Of a DNA stretch of 64,000 nucleotides, positions 1 through 11,254 are shown piece by piece. The notes under the pieces are model-generated. The model was not told where the DNA came from. It searched no databases and saw only the letters and a list, made by a program, of their open reading frames with translations. Position 1 is the stretch's first letter. Each line of letters begins with the position of its first letter. A program made the translations under genes and the position numbers. Source of the stretch: Zea mays (lineage: Eukaryota; Streptophyta; Magnoliopsida; Poales; Poaceae); contig NC_050099.1 in assembly GCF_902167145.1 (NCBI RefSeq), positions 244,602,588 through 244,666,587 of the forward strand. Direction: 5' to 3'.

Positions 1-952
1 AGAAAAATAATAAAATAAATAAATAAAGAAATAAAATAGTAAATTCAGATATCTCAAACCCGGGGCACTTCTTCTCTGGGGCAGTAGTACCACGCCGATG
101 GCATGAGCGCTACGAGGGCATGGCGGTTGGTGCACCGGGGGAGAGTCAAGGGCCACAACACGAAATTCACGCCTGCGCCGCTGTTGGGGCTCCGGGTAGT
201 GCTCGGGAGCTTTGTTGGCGCTTGGCGGAGGTATCTTGGGCAACCTTTGAAGCTGCGACAACTCGGATCCATGGGAATTCGTCGTCGGAATTTCTCCTCC
301 GCCGTGGTGGCACCGCACGCCATGGGCAGGGCTCGTCACCGTTTCAATCACCGGTAAATCCACCACCACGCCCTTCGCCTTGGCCTTCTCATAGGGTAGA
401 ACTCGTTAGATCACGGAATAGGGCCTCGGGGCGTCGGCCATGGCCTCACTAGCGGACTGCGCCGCCGCGGGCAGTCCGTCCCGCACGCGGCTTGGGTCTG
501 GGGTTGAAGGAGTGCGCAGGGTCGTTCATCAACAGATGAACAGTGGAGATCGAGCATTGAATGTCCGTTTAGCTCTGGGGCTTGGTGGAGATCGAGCATT
601 GAATGTCCCTTGACCACTTTTATTACCCAATAATGTTCTTTATTATCACTTATTCATGCATAGGCTTAATTTTGATAGGACCCAATAGGTCACCCTAGTC
701 TGGTTATCTTTATACCTTGTTTACCCCTAAACTATTTGGGTAGTTTTTGCTATTGCTCTATATGGTTTTGGGTTTAATATTACATTATGTTCATGTTCCA
801 ATTATACTGTTATTTTATTTATTATTTATGACAAGATCATTATATTAATTGGAACATGGAGCTTAACTTGAGAAACACGTACCACAAGGATGGAATGGGA
901 CGCCTTGGCTGACTAACTAGGAAAGCTAGTGGGGGACTACCTTACCCGATAG
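1..952. other. unassigned region, GC-rich left part and AT-rich right part
   Basis: No gene could be supported here. Positions 50-500 are GC-rich with several short overlapping open frames on both strands, none recognised. This may be a captured or degraded gene fragment. Positions 540-610 hold a direct repeat of about 24 bp (GTGGAGATCGAGCATTGAAT and following bases) present twice, about 50 bp apart. Positions 620-952 are AT-rich and look like retrotransposon-derived sequence, ending where an Opie-type LTR begins at 953. No family assignment is claimed. Confidence 0.4.
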
Positions 953-1990
953 TGAAAGGGAAATGTGCCCTTGGGCCATTTCTAGTATATTTTGGTGATT
1001 AAGTGACCAACACATATTAAGTGAATTATTATATGCCAAATGATGAATGAAGTGCAAACCAACAAGAAGGTATGTTTCTAGACTTAGTATATTTGTTTTG
1101 GGTACTAATGAAGTTACCTAAGTGCTAGAAACAGGAAACGAAAAAGTTTGGAAGAGAGTGCCTGTGTGCAGCCAAGACTCAGCATAGTCTGGCACACCGG
1201 ATTGTCCGGTGGTGCACCGGACAGTGTACGGTGCGCCAGGCTGGCCTTCGGCGAACTGGCCACTCTCGGGAAAACTTCGGTGACGTACGGCTATAATTCA
1301 CCGGACTGTCCGGTGGTGCACCGGACTATCCGGTGAGCCAACGGCCGCCAGCACAACGGTCGGCCGCCAAATCCGCGGGCGACGCGTGGCCCGCTCCAAC
1401 GGTCGGCAGGGGGCACCGGACTGTCCAGTGTGCACCGGACAGTGTCCGATGCGCCAACGACCACAAATCTGCAACGGTCGGATGCGCCAAATTAGGAAGG
1501 CGATCACACACCGGACATGAACAGTGGCTGTCCGGTGGTGCACCGGACTGTCCGGTGCGCCACCCGACAGAAGGCAAGATTAGCCTTCCAAGATTGCCTC
1601 CAACGGCTCCTAGCTGCCTTGGGGCTATAAAAGGGACCCCTAGGCGCATGGAGGAGTTACCCAAGCATTCTATGATCATTCCTAAGCACAAAGACTCCAA
1701 CTTCGCGCATTCAATTCTTTGAGATAGTGACTTGAGCTCCATTTGAGTAGAGAACTCCTCGCGTTGTGTTTTGAGCTCAAGTTGTGGCTTGTGTGCGAGA
1801 TCGTGCTCTTGTTTTGAGTCTTGTGTGTGTTGCTATCCCCTCCCTTACTTCCGTGCTTCTTTGTGATCATCAATTGTAAGGGCGAGAGGCTCCAAGTTGT
1901 GGAGATTCCTCGCGAACGGGAGAAAGTATAAGAAAGGAAAACACCGTGGTATTCAAGTCGATCATTGGATCACTTGAAAGGGGTTGAGTT
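953..1990 (+). mobile_element. Opie/Ji-type LTR, 3'-truncated
   Basis: The fragment begins with the LTR terminus TGAAAGGGAAATGTGCCCTT and runs in plus orientation through the palindrome-rich region (about 1190-1560) and a TATAAAA box near 1627. It stops after GGGGTTGA, about 220 bp short of the normal end (CTCTAGGTGCTCTCA, seen complete at 38745 and 46156). An oppositely oriented LTR starts directly at 1991, so this LTR was truncated by that insertion or by a later rearrangement. Confidence 0.85.
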
Positions 1991-3505
1991 GAGAGCACCT
2001 AGAGGGGGGTGAATAGGTGATCCTGTAAAAACTTGAAACTTAATGCCACAAAACTTGATTAGGAGTTAGCACAATAAAACCAAGAGGCTAGAGAGGAGTT
2101 CTTGCAAAACACAATAACCACAAGGAGATCAACACAGAGAGGCACAGTGGTTTATCCCGTGGTTCGGCCAAGTCCAACACTTGCCTACTCCACGTTGTGG
2201 CGTCCCAACAGACGAGGGTTGCACTCAACCCCTCTCAAGCAGTCCAAAGACCCACTTGAATACCACGGTGTTTTGCTTTGTTTCACTATATCCCGCTTGC
2301 AAGGAATCTCCACAACTTGGAGCCTCTCGCCCTTACAATTTGATTAACACAAAGAATCACGGAAGTAAGGATGGGACGAGCAACACACACAAGACACAAA
2401 ATCAGAGCAACAATACGCACACAAGTCACAACTTGAGCTCTCAACACAACTCAAAGAGTTCTCTACTCAAATGGAGCTCTAGTTGCTATCACAAAGAATC
2501 GAATGCGTGGAAATGAGGTCTTGGTGCTTAGGAATGCTCAAGGGATGCTTGGTGTACTCCTCCATGCGCCTAGGGGTCCCTTTTATAGTTCCAAGGCAAC
2601 TAGGAGCCGTTGAGAGCATTCCAGGAAGGCAATTCTTGCCTTCTGCCGACTGGCGCACCGGACAGTCCGGTGCACCACTGGACACTGTCTGGTGCGGATT
2701 TCTTTCCTATTCTGTCGCAGCCGACCGTTGGCGTTTTGGAGCCATTGGCGCACCAGACACTGTCCGGTGCACACCGAACAGTCCGGTACCCCCTTCAGAC
2801 CGTTGGCCCAGCCACGCGTCACGCGCGGATTGCGCGGTCGACCGTTGGCTCGGCCGACCATTGGCTCACCGGACAGTCCGGTGCACATCGGACAGTCCGG
2901 TGAATTTTAGTCGTACGCCGCCGATGAATTTCCGAGAGTGGCCTTTTCACCAGAGCCAGCCTGGCGCACCGGACACTGTCCGGTGCACCACCGGACAGTC
3001 CGGTGCTCCCAGACTGAACTGTTTTTGGCTGAACAAAGTCATCTCTTTTCCAAATTGATTTCTCCTGTTTCCAGTACTTAGACACAATACATTAGTACTT
3101 AAAACAAAGTACTAAGTCTTAGAAACATACCTTTATGTTGATTTTCACTTTGTCCATCATTTGGCATAGATTAACACATGACCACTTGTGTTGGCACTCA
3201 ATCACCAAAATACTTCGAAATGGCCCAAGGGCACATTTCCCTTTCAATCTCCCCCTTTTTGGTGATTTATGCCAACACAACAACAGCAATACAACGATGT
3301 GCAACATCAATGCAAATAAGAACACAGATTTGTTTTGAATCAAATTTGGCATATTTGGATCATTCTTTGCCACCACTTGGTTTTGTTTTTGCAAATCAAC
3401 CTCAATTTCCTATCTCTAAGTCAAACACACTTGTTGAGACATAAAGAGAGTTGTTCCAAGAGAAATTGATCAAAGATTTCAAAAACTCCCCCTTTTTCCC
3501 ATAAT
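1991..3505 (-). mobile_element. Opie/Ji-type element remnant: complete 3' LTR plus 3' internal end
   Basis: The LTR is 1991-3246 in reverse orientation, from TGAGAGCACCTAGAG to CCCTTTCA. It is followed by the complement of the polypurine tract (ATCTCCCCCTTTTT). About 250 bp of 3' untranslated internal sequence then matches 18807-19060 of Opie-C. Similarity ends near 3505 inside the CCCATAATCA stretch. The coding region and 5' LTR are absent, so only the 3' end of a minus-strand element survives. Confidence 0.85.
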
Positions 3506-3576
3506 CACAAATATATATCTATTCTTATTTTTGAAGCGTGTAGCACTTGAGTGTCCGGACAGAAAAAAAACATTTT

Positions 3577-3678
3577 GGCCTGGTTCGGTTTGATTCTAAT
3601 CCATGTGGATTGGATGGTGTTGAGTCGTTTTAAATCTATCTTACAATCCACGTGTAATTGAAATAACCTAACAAAGCC
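3577..3678. mobile_element. Tourist-like MITE, degenerate
   Basis: The 102-bp segment starts GGCCTGGTTCGGTTT and ends AACCTAACAAAGCC. These are imperfect inverted ends resembling those of the clean MITE at 51338-51474. A close copy lies in the duplicate block at about 9230-9335. The inverted block at about 48960 goes from the CATTTT flank straight to AGGGTCCGTTCG without this segment, which suggests an empty site. Confidence 0.5.
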
Positions 3679-4272
3679 TTAAGGTCCATTCGTTTATCTC
3701 GGGCTGAGGCTAGGAACAATTCCAACTAAATCTATGATAATACAAATAAAGTACCATTCCAGCTAGAATGGTTCCTACGTGCTGTTTGGTTTGTTTTGTT
3801 TTTTGTTTTTTTTTTTTTGCCTGTAATAATCAGTTCACATCGTTAACGGATCCCACTGCTATCTAATCTCCTACGCACTTAGAAGAAAAATCCTCTAAGA
3901 GCTAGTTTTGAGAACCTCGGTTTCTACAGTTCACATCGTTAATTCGTAAACCATGCGGCGTGTGAAAAAGAAAACATGCATATGCAGTCTGAGTTGCAGT
4001 GGTATGAGTAACATTCGAGGTCCTGAGTTCGTATTTTTATTTTTGTAGAAGCCAGATTTTAAACGGGGCTATGTTGAGGGCGCTAATTTTCCAATTTTAA
4101 ACTATTACATATATCTGATTCAATTCTGATTCGATATAGAGATCGATAAAAAAAGATGCAATTCTAAAAAATATATACCACATGCAGGTCTAAAATAATA
4201 ATGATATAGAAAACGGTGAACGGGTAGTACTGATACCAAAATTGCTGCTAGTATCTACTGTTAACAATATAA

Positions 4273-4451
4273 GGGGGTGTTTGGTTTGTAGGGACTAATG
4301 TTTAGTCCCTACATTTTATTCCATTTTAGTTCCAAAATTACCAAATATAGAAACTAAAACTTTTTTTTAGTTTCTATATTTAGCAATTTATAGACTAAAA
4401 AGGAATAAAATGAAGGGACTAAACATTAGTCCCTAGAAACCAAACACCCCC
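4273..4451. mobile_element. Tourist-like MITE, 179 bp, TSD TAA
   Basis: Long inverted ends (GGGGGTGTTTGGTTTGTAGG left; CCTAGAAACCAAACACCCCC right) extend for about 50 bp per side, and TAA flanks both ends (4270-4272, 4452-4454). The paralogous sites near 9950 and 48320 read ATATAATTGG without the insert. They are pre-insertion alleles and confirm the 3-bp duplication. This fits PIF/Harbinger-derived Tourist MITEs. Confidence 0.92.
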
Positions 4452-4689
4452 TAATTGGAAGATCCAAATCGGTGAACGGGTGATTTGTTGCTATCATGAA
4501 TGATTTGGTGGACAGGTAAATGGAGTGGATCCATTCATCCATAGAGGAGTGGATCCTCTCTATTTATCTGTCCACCAAACTAGCCTGAAAGGAAAATCAT
4601 TTCTTTGGGCGTGTGGCACCACGCGATGAAAACATCGAGGTCGTCTTCTCGGCTCTCGTCTCCCTGGCTCCCTGCTGGTGTGGTATAGC

Positions 4690-5538
4690 TGTTGGATAAT
4701 TAGACAAATTCTAGATTAAATTCCGAATATAAATCATGACAAAATCATAAGCACTGAAGTAAAAAGTCAAATCAGATGATGTGAACTGATTAGACATAAT
4801 GATAGATTGCACGCGTTGGAATCAGCAGGGTCGACGACGTCGAAGCAGCGAAGTCAGCAAAGTCGTCGAGGTCAGAAGGTCACGAGCAGTCGCGTGGGGA
4901 CGCTTCCCAAAAACCTTATTCGCCCTCTCCTGGTGCAGGATCTAAAAGGCGAAGGGTTCCGTAGACCTGCTTTCCTGATCGCAGATGCACCTCTGCGGTC
5001 GGGACGGTCGGGACGAAGAGAACTGGAAGGCGGCTCAGCTGTGAAGAGAGGCGAAAGCTAAACTGGGAATGATTTGGATGCTGGCTGCCGGGCTCCTTTT
5101 ATAGGGCCGAGTCCGCGACCTCCGATCTTATCCGCCCACGAAAATCTCGCGTTCAGTTGAGATTTTATAGCAATCGGTTAGGATAAACGTAACAGCCAAG
5201 TAAACAAAAAATCAAACGGCAAAAGGAAGCCACGACCCCGTAAGGCGAGGGGCCGGATTTCGGCGGACCATTCACGCGCATGTCGTGCGCCCGCGCCCTT
5301 CGCCCCGGCGAGGCGAGGCGAGCGAGCGCGCGCGTGGCTCTCCACACTCTCTCCTCTCATCCATGACTTGGTGAGTGAGTGTGGCTTCCATATTTAAGCT
5401 ACCTTTACTCCACTAGAACTAGCAATATGGTGTTATTGGTTCCACCTATTCCTTAGCCATCCACTTATATGAGCTTTTGAGATTTTACTGGGATTTATTT
5501 GATTTTCTCAATTTGGGCCTAGCCCATAAATCCTAACA
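4690..5538. mobile_element. solo LTR, 849 bp, TSD ATAGC
   Basis: The insert starts TGTTGGATAATTAG and ends AAATCCTAACA (TG...CA). It is flanked by ATAGC on both sides (4685-4689 and 5539-5543). The inverted paralog near 48120 has an uninterrupted GGTATAGCTGTGTGG (read on the minus strand), so the empty site is visible in this window. It contains CTTTTATAGGG near 5096, a possible TATA box. No internal coding sequence is present, so a solo LTR is the simplest reading. The family is not recognised. Confidence 0.85.
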
Positions 5539-5620
5539 ATAGCTGTGTGGCAGCGTGAGAGCCATGAAAGGTGTTTGGCTGTAAGCTGCTGTTTTGCTTG
5601 ATTGAATGCTGATAATTAAA

Positions 5621-5840
5621 AGAGAACATATCTAATGTACATGGAAGATTAGTGCACATGGTGCACATATTAAATCATCACCACTCATTTTAGATCTAAC
5701 GTCTTTAGTTGTTTGATACATTTTGCTAAGGACGTTCTTTAACGTGGTGGTGTGTAGTGGTGGAAGGTGTTATTTGTAAATTGAATGATCAATTAGAGAC
5801 GTTAGATCTAAATGAGTGGTGTGCACCAGATATGTCCTCT
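5621..5840. mobile_element. candidate small DNA transposon with inverted ends
   Basis: Left end AAAAGAGAACATATCTAATG and right end GATATGTCCTCTAAT are imperfect inverted repeats (AGAGAACATATCT against AGAGGACATATCT). Longer internal complementarity runs through AGATCTAACGTCT. The inverted paralog near 48040 has GCTAATAATCAAAATTAC with no insert. The exact target duplication is ambiguous because of the AAT/TAA-rich target, so the superfamily is left open. Confidence 0.6.
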
Positions 5841-7867
5841 AATCAAAATTACTCAATCAACATTGTTTTCTTTCTAAGAGTTTTGTTGCAACGATAGTGA
5901 CTTAATGGGAGTGTAAGCTGTATTTAATTTCAAGACAATCTTTGCAAGCATATAGTTATCCCTCTCCTCCATCATTCCCTGCTCCACCGGCATATATGTT
6001 TTGAATGTTGGTGAAACCTTCACTTACTGCGTACATATGGTTGAGATGTACCCATGTGTGTTGCGATGATGAGTAATTGCCAAGAAGATGGTTGATTTTT
6101 TTATTAGTGTTTGAGATTAACTATGGCATGCACTTAGCATGTGCAACATATTTCTTGATCTGTGACGAGTGCAGGTGTTGAGCATTCAGATAGTCTACGG
6201 CAATAGAGAAAGCCAAACGAGTTCGTGTCGATGACTGATGTACAGTGAAGAACTAAATGAAGGCTTCAAGTAAGGAGTCGAGGACGGCTAGCACTTGATG
6301 ACGTCAATAAGCAAGTGGACATGGCCACATGAGAAGATGGCCTAGACAATATCGACCAAGTCAAGACAACGGTTGACCAATTCAAGTAGTGGCACGAGGA
6401 CTTGATGATCAAATGGTGACACACGTCTAGATTATGGAGGAGATATAGTAGATATGCTTTTCTAGCTAGGTGATAACTTATGGGTGCCGCAGGCTATGAG
6501 CTCTTTTCTACTAGTGTCTGGTGGTTTACGAGAAGACCTCTTCGACGACTATTGAGAGGATGGATATCCTGCACAATTTTTTTATAAAAAAATATTAGTA
6601 CACAAAATAATTAATAACAACCTCCTTACAAATCCAAGCCTAGCTAAGGTGACAAATTAGCTTGACGACTTTAGCTAGAGAGCACCCTAAAGGTCCTTTT
6701 CCCTTCCTCTTCATCTATGTCAATGCAACTTCATGTGTCACTTGATTATGTGTATATGAATACATTCACACACTTCTTACAAGCGCAAGCAACCACACCT
6801 AAGTAGCATAAGCGAAAACACAAATATATAAGCAATATGAACAAGCATGAGACAAACCAATCGAAAGACACGAGGATTTTTTGACCAAAGTTTGGGCCAC
6901 CATAAAGTGCCCCATGCCTCCATTATGGAAGCTGGTGAATGACCCAACAATGTCTACTCTTGGCTAGACCCAAAATAGCACCCCTCTACTAATCCACTAA
7001 GGAGTCTTCTTTCCTCTTTCAACAGAAAATCTATCCCTTCTTACAAAATTGCCGCAATAGCCTACACACCCTAAGGTGCTTACCGGTGACACTTTACCAC
7101 CTGGGAACAAAGTTCCAAGAGAAAGATTGAACAAAACGAAGATATTTGAATTTCTCAAGTGCTAAAAAATGGGGCAACTCTCATGGCTTTTCAAGCCCTC
7201 TAATGCCACAAAGGCAAGCTCACAAAGGTTGGGATACTCCCTAATCAAGGTTTAATATTTATATAATCAAACACTCACAAATATAGGAGGAATTCCTAGG
7301 GCCTAGTCTGGTCATGGACAAGAGTGGGGAGGATCAGCATCATGAAATGGTGGAGTGGGGGAGATATTTATAGCTAGCATACCAAAACTAGTCATTTGAG
7401 GCTGAGTTGACAAACCTGGCCTAGACAGGTTGGAAACTTGGTCTCGCTAGGTTCTCAAACCAACTAGCAGTTAGCCCAAAATTTAGCCTAGCTGACCCTA
7501 ACCTAGCCTAGTCGTCATCCTAGCCTAGCCAATATGCCAACTCGGGCTGGCCGGGTTGATGCTAGGGCTACAATTTGAGTGGTGTTTTACTTACCCTCTC
7601 TCACTCTTGGGTTGCTCTTGAGCACCATTTTGCTTCTCTCAATCTTGGTATCTAGAACATCTAAGATTAATAGTATGGTGCCCGTACGTTGCAACGGAAG
7701 ACAAACTATTCGTTAAATGCTTATTACCTGTGCATATATATGTTCTTGAAGCAGCGTGGTAGACTGGTTACCTCATTTAAACTATTGAATTTCCACGGCA
7801 TAAGAACCTGCAAAATATCGGTCATCAGGTTTGCAAAGAAGTGCCATTTATAAATATCATTCATAAG

Positions 7868-8675
7868 AACCCGCGTCTCCCGCCCGACGGTGGCCTCGAA
7901 CGAGATGTGACTGCATCTCCCGCCCAAGGTTGGCCTCAGGCGAGGCGTGAGTGCGTCTCCCGCCCGAGGTTGGCCTCAGACATGCTATGACTGTGTCTCC
8001 CGCGTGAGGATGGCCTTGGGAGAGGCGTGACTATGTCTCTCGCCCGAGTGTGGCATCGGACTAGGTGTGGTTGTGTCTCCCGCCCGAGGTTGGCATCTAG
8101 CAACGCGTAATTGCTTCTCTCGTCCGAGGGTTGCCTCGGGCGAACTGTGACTACGTCTCCCGCCAAAGGGTGGCCTCGGGCGAGCCATTCCATTGTCTCT
8201 CGCTCGGGGTGGCCTCAAGTGAGTCGTGACTACGTCTCCCGCCCGAGGGCAGCTTTGAGCGAGCCATGAATGCATTCTCCTGCTCGACGCTGGCCTCGGA
8301 CGAGGCAAGAATGTGTTCTCTCACCCGAGGATGGCTTTGGGCAAGGCATGACTGCGTCTCCTGCCTAGGGTTTGCATCGAGAGAGCCGTGACTAGCTATG
8401 ACGTTGACTTGGGCGAGTCGTGACTGCGTCTCTCACCCGGGGTTGGCCTCAGTCAAGTGGTGACTTCGTCTCCTGCCATCGAGTGAGTGGTGACTGTGTC
8501 TCCCGACCTCGGGCAAGTCATGACTGTGTCTCCCACCCAAGGCCACCCTTGTCGAGCCGTGACTGCGTCTCCTGTTTGGGGATGGCCTCAGGCGAAGCTT
8601 GACTGCATCTCCCACCCGAGGGTGACCTTGGGCGAGCCCTGACTGAGTCTCCCGCGCGAAGGTGGCCTTGTATAA
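7868..8675. repeat. minisatellite, about 20 units of 30-41 bp
   Basis: Degenerate direct repeats follow the pattern GTCTCCCGCCCGAGG, then TGGCCTCGGGCGAG, then CGTGACTGC. The GTCTCCC-like word recurs at about 7874, 7912, 7949, 7991, 8031, 8072, 8113, 8152, 8191, 8231 and onward to about 8645. The array ends at a MITE (8676). Open frames running through it on the minus strand are products of the repeat, not genes. A homologous array with only about three units is at 10335-10436. Confidence 0.9.
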
Positions 8676-9078
8676 GGCTGTCTCCAGCAACGTCCTCTAT
8701 ATCCATCCTCTATATCCGTCCTTTATAGTCTCCTATAAAAGATTACATCCTATATATCTTCTTCCTCTCCAATAACGTCCTCTAAATCACGTCCTCTATA
8801 CGCAAATACCTATATTAGAGACATTTTTTTATTTTTTGTACATATGTATTTGTCATACTCTTAAATGTATTGTACATATTTTTGTTTTGCTAAACCGGAT
8901 ATTTAAAATATTGAAATGCATAGAGGACCGTTTAGAGAAACTCTATATATAGAGAATCCAGCAGCGTCCTCTAAATTTAGAGGACCGTCTAGAGTACGCT
9001 AGTGGAGAGCGTAGAGAATCGCTTGATCCTCCATATTTAGAGTACAGGAGGCTTTAAGGGCCCTTGCTGGAGCCAGCC
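8676..9078. mobile_element. MITE, 403 bp, TSD TAA
   Basis: Inverted ends are GGCTGTCTCCAGCAACG at left and TTGCTGGAGCCAGCC at right, with TAA on both sides (8673-8675 and 9079-9081). The interior is AT-rich with repeated CCTCTA(A/T)AT words and has no coding sequence. This fits a PIF/Harbinger-type (Tourist-like) MITE. It sits at the right end of the minisatellite. Confidence 0.85.
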
Positions 9079-9216
9079 TAACACCCTAAATTTGGGGTAT
9101 ACAATTTCTTTACTAATATCCACCAAATTCATATGTTACCCTCTCTTTTCTTTGATTTTCTTTTCCTTTTCCTTAAACAGTGGAGAATGTCTTTGTTTTA
9201 TATCTATATGTAAGCC

Positions 9217-10436
9217 TAGAAAAAACATTTTGGCCTGGTTCGGTTTGATTCTAATCCATGTGAATTGGATGGTGTTGAGTCGTTTTAAATCTATCTCACA
9301 ATTCACGTGTAATTAAAATAACCTAACAAAGCCTTAAGGTCCGTTCGTTTATCTCGCGCTGAGGCTAGGAACAATTCCAACTAAATCTATGATAATACAA
9401 ATAAAGTACCATTCCAGCTAGAATGGTTCCTACGTGCTGTTTGGTTTGTTTTTTTTTTTTTTTGCCTGTAATAATCAGTTCACATCGTTAACGGATCCCA
9501 CTGCTATCTAATCCCTTACGTAGTGAGAAGAAAAATCCTCTAAACAAACAATCACAGGCTTCAGTTAAATTTTTTTTCGGATCACAACTCTAACCATTCC
9601 ATTGTCGCTTACAATCACGGAGTCATAACCAAATATAGCACCATAGAGTAAACGAAACCTAGCATCTACTCTAATGCACGAAACGGTTGTGACTCATAAC
9701 CATATGATGATCCACATCCAACGCACATAATATAAACATACGGTCGATATATCTACTCAAACTCATTTGGAGCAAATTCGTCTACTGGCAATTGTACGAT
9801 TACAGCAATTTTTCTGATCTGCCGATCTAGTTTGTCTTAGAGGTGTACTGTCCGAAAACTCCCGGTAGTCTTGAATTGTTGATGCAAAGCAACCGCTCTT
9901 CCGGTAGTACAGGTACCAAAATTGCTGCTAGTATCTATTGCTAACAATATAATTGGAAGATCCAAATCGGTGAACGGGTGATTTGTTGCTATCATGAATG
10001 ATTTAGTGGACATATAAATGGAGGGGATCCATGGAGCATAATTTGAGTGGTGTTTTACTTACCCTTTCTCACTCTTGGGTTGCTCTTCTGCACCATTTTG
10101 CTTCTCTCAATCTTGGTATCTAGAACAACTAAGATTAATAGTATGGAGCCCGTGTATTACAACGGAACACAAACTATTCGTTAAATGCTTATTACCTGTG
10201 CATATCTATGTTCTTGAAGCGGCGTGGTAGACTGGTTACCTCATTTAAACTATTGAATTTCCACGGCATAAGAACCTACAAAATATCAGTCATTAGGTTT
10301 GCAAAGAAGTGCCATTTATAAATATCAGCCATAAGAACTCGCGTCTCCCGCCCGAGGGTGGCCTCGAACGAGCTGTGACTGCATTTCCCGCCCAAGGTTG
10401 GCCTCGGGCGAGGCGTGAGTATGTCACCCGCCCGAG
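9217..10436. repeat. segmental duplication block A', internally deleted direct copy of block A
   Basis: Positions 9217-10040 match the left part of block A and the inverted block. Positions 10041-10436 match 7570-7960, including the start of the minisatellite. The roughly 3 kb between (4540-7570 of A) is missing, and the join lies near GGGGATCCATGGAGCATAAT (about 10023). The CACAGGCTTC to AGGTGTACTG stretch (about 9555-9850) agrees with the inverted copy at 48420-48760 but is replaced in block A by other sequence (about 3905-4225). Confidence 0.8.
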
Positions 10437-10620
10437 TAGGGATGGCAATTTTACTCGCGGGTTCGGATATCCGTCGGATATCCGACCCGTCGGGTACGGG
10501 TTCGGGCATGAAATTTGACTGCGGATCTTACCCGTACCCGACCCGATTTTATTACGGGTCGGGTACGGATTTGATTTCTTACCCGTGGGTACCCGATGGA
10601 TATCTGAAAATAGTGATTTT
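10437..10620. mobile_element. hAT-like fragment (GGGATGGCAA end with CGGGTACCC-rich subterminal repeats)
   Basis: The segment begins TAGGGATGGCAATTTTACTC, an end typical of plant non-autonomous hAT elements. It is followed by many short inverted words (GGATATCC, CGGGTACGGG, TACCCGTACCCG). It interrupts the minisatellite of block A'. I could not find the matching right end before 11255, so it is probably truncated. Confidence 0.45.
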
Positions 10621-11254
10621 AGATTTTCAACCTACCAGTAGGTTAGCTAGCTATCCATCCTCGACAGCTCATCCTACTACCATCCCTCCATGTCTGCTGA
10701 TGCTTCTGATCTGGTTCTAGTACTAGTGCCAGTATGTTTGATAAAGTGCCAGTACGTAGTACCAATGCTAGCTAGTACAAGTACTTGAGCTAGGAGAGTG
10801 TTAATACACCAGACGACTGTGCTAGCTACTCTCCGATCCTGACAGCTAAAATTAAATTAAAAAAACACAAATGGCCCCAAGGGGATTCAAACACACGACC
10901 CCTCAAGCAAATGTGCTCGTAGCTACCACTACACCACACATGTGTTTATGTCTATATCAATTATAGTAAAAACATATACTACATCTCTCCCGAAGCCCAC
11001 CTGCTACCCTTGCACAATGTGTAGTAGTAGATAAGTATCACCGAGATTATTAAATTATATTTTTGGATTGAGGGAGTAGTATTTAAAGAAGAGCCTTGCA
11101 TGCAATTTCTTTTGTTTGAATAATGTTTTCAACTTAAATTCCTTTTTTGCATGTGTGACATTTATTCTTCGTAATATTTTTCCATGGATCTAACTTATGA
11201 GTCATTTTCATAAACCAATGTCAAAGATGAATCCATGTTTCTTACTTGGAAAAC
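10621..11254. other. unassigned spacer
   Basis: No gene is supported. It contains a CTAGTAC-rich stretch near 10720-10790. A motif GATTGAGGGAGTAGTATTT near 11070 resembles one end of a Stowaway MITE, but no partner end was found. Confidence 0.4.

Larger units (their letters stand above)
3525..7868. repeat. segmental duplication block A (non-LTR DNA)
   Basis: This block has a direct, internally deleted copy at 9217-10436 and an inverted copy at 46810-49010. Shared landmarks are GGTCCATTCGTTTATCTCG (about 3684), TTAACGGATCCCACTGCTAT (about 3843), AATTGCTGCTAGTATCTACT (about 4240), the CATCGAGGTCGTCTTCTCGG stretch (about 4630) and the GTCATCCTAGCCTAGCC stretch (about 7515). No gene is supported in it. 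Block A differs from its copies by separable insertions: a MITE at 4273-4451, an LTR at 4690-5538, an element near 5621-5840, and about 550 bp near 5873-6420. Confidence 0.8.

Noticed and set aside
4807..5061. Plus-strand 84-codon ORF within the solo LTR
   Set aside because: It lies entirely in an LTR, has no recognised domain and no counterpart elsewhere in the window.
7936..8690. Overlapping minus-strand ORFs of 60-107 codons rich in Arg, Pro and Ser
   Set aside because: They are translations of the minisatellite unit. Different frames give similar low-complexity peptides.
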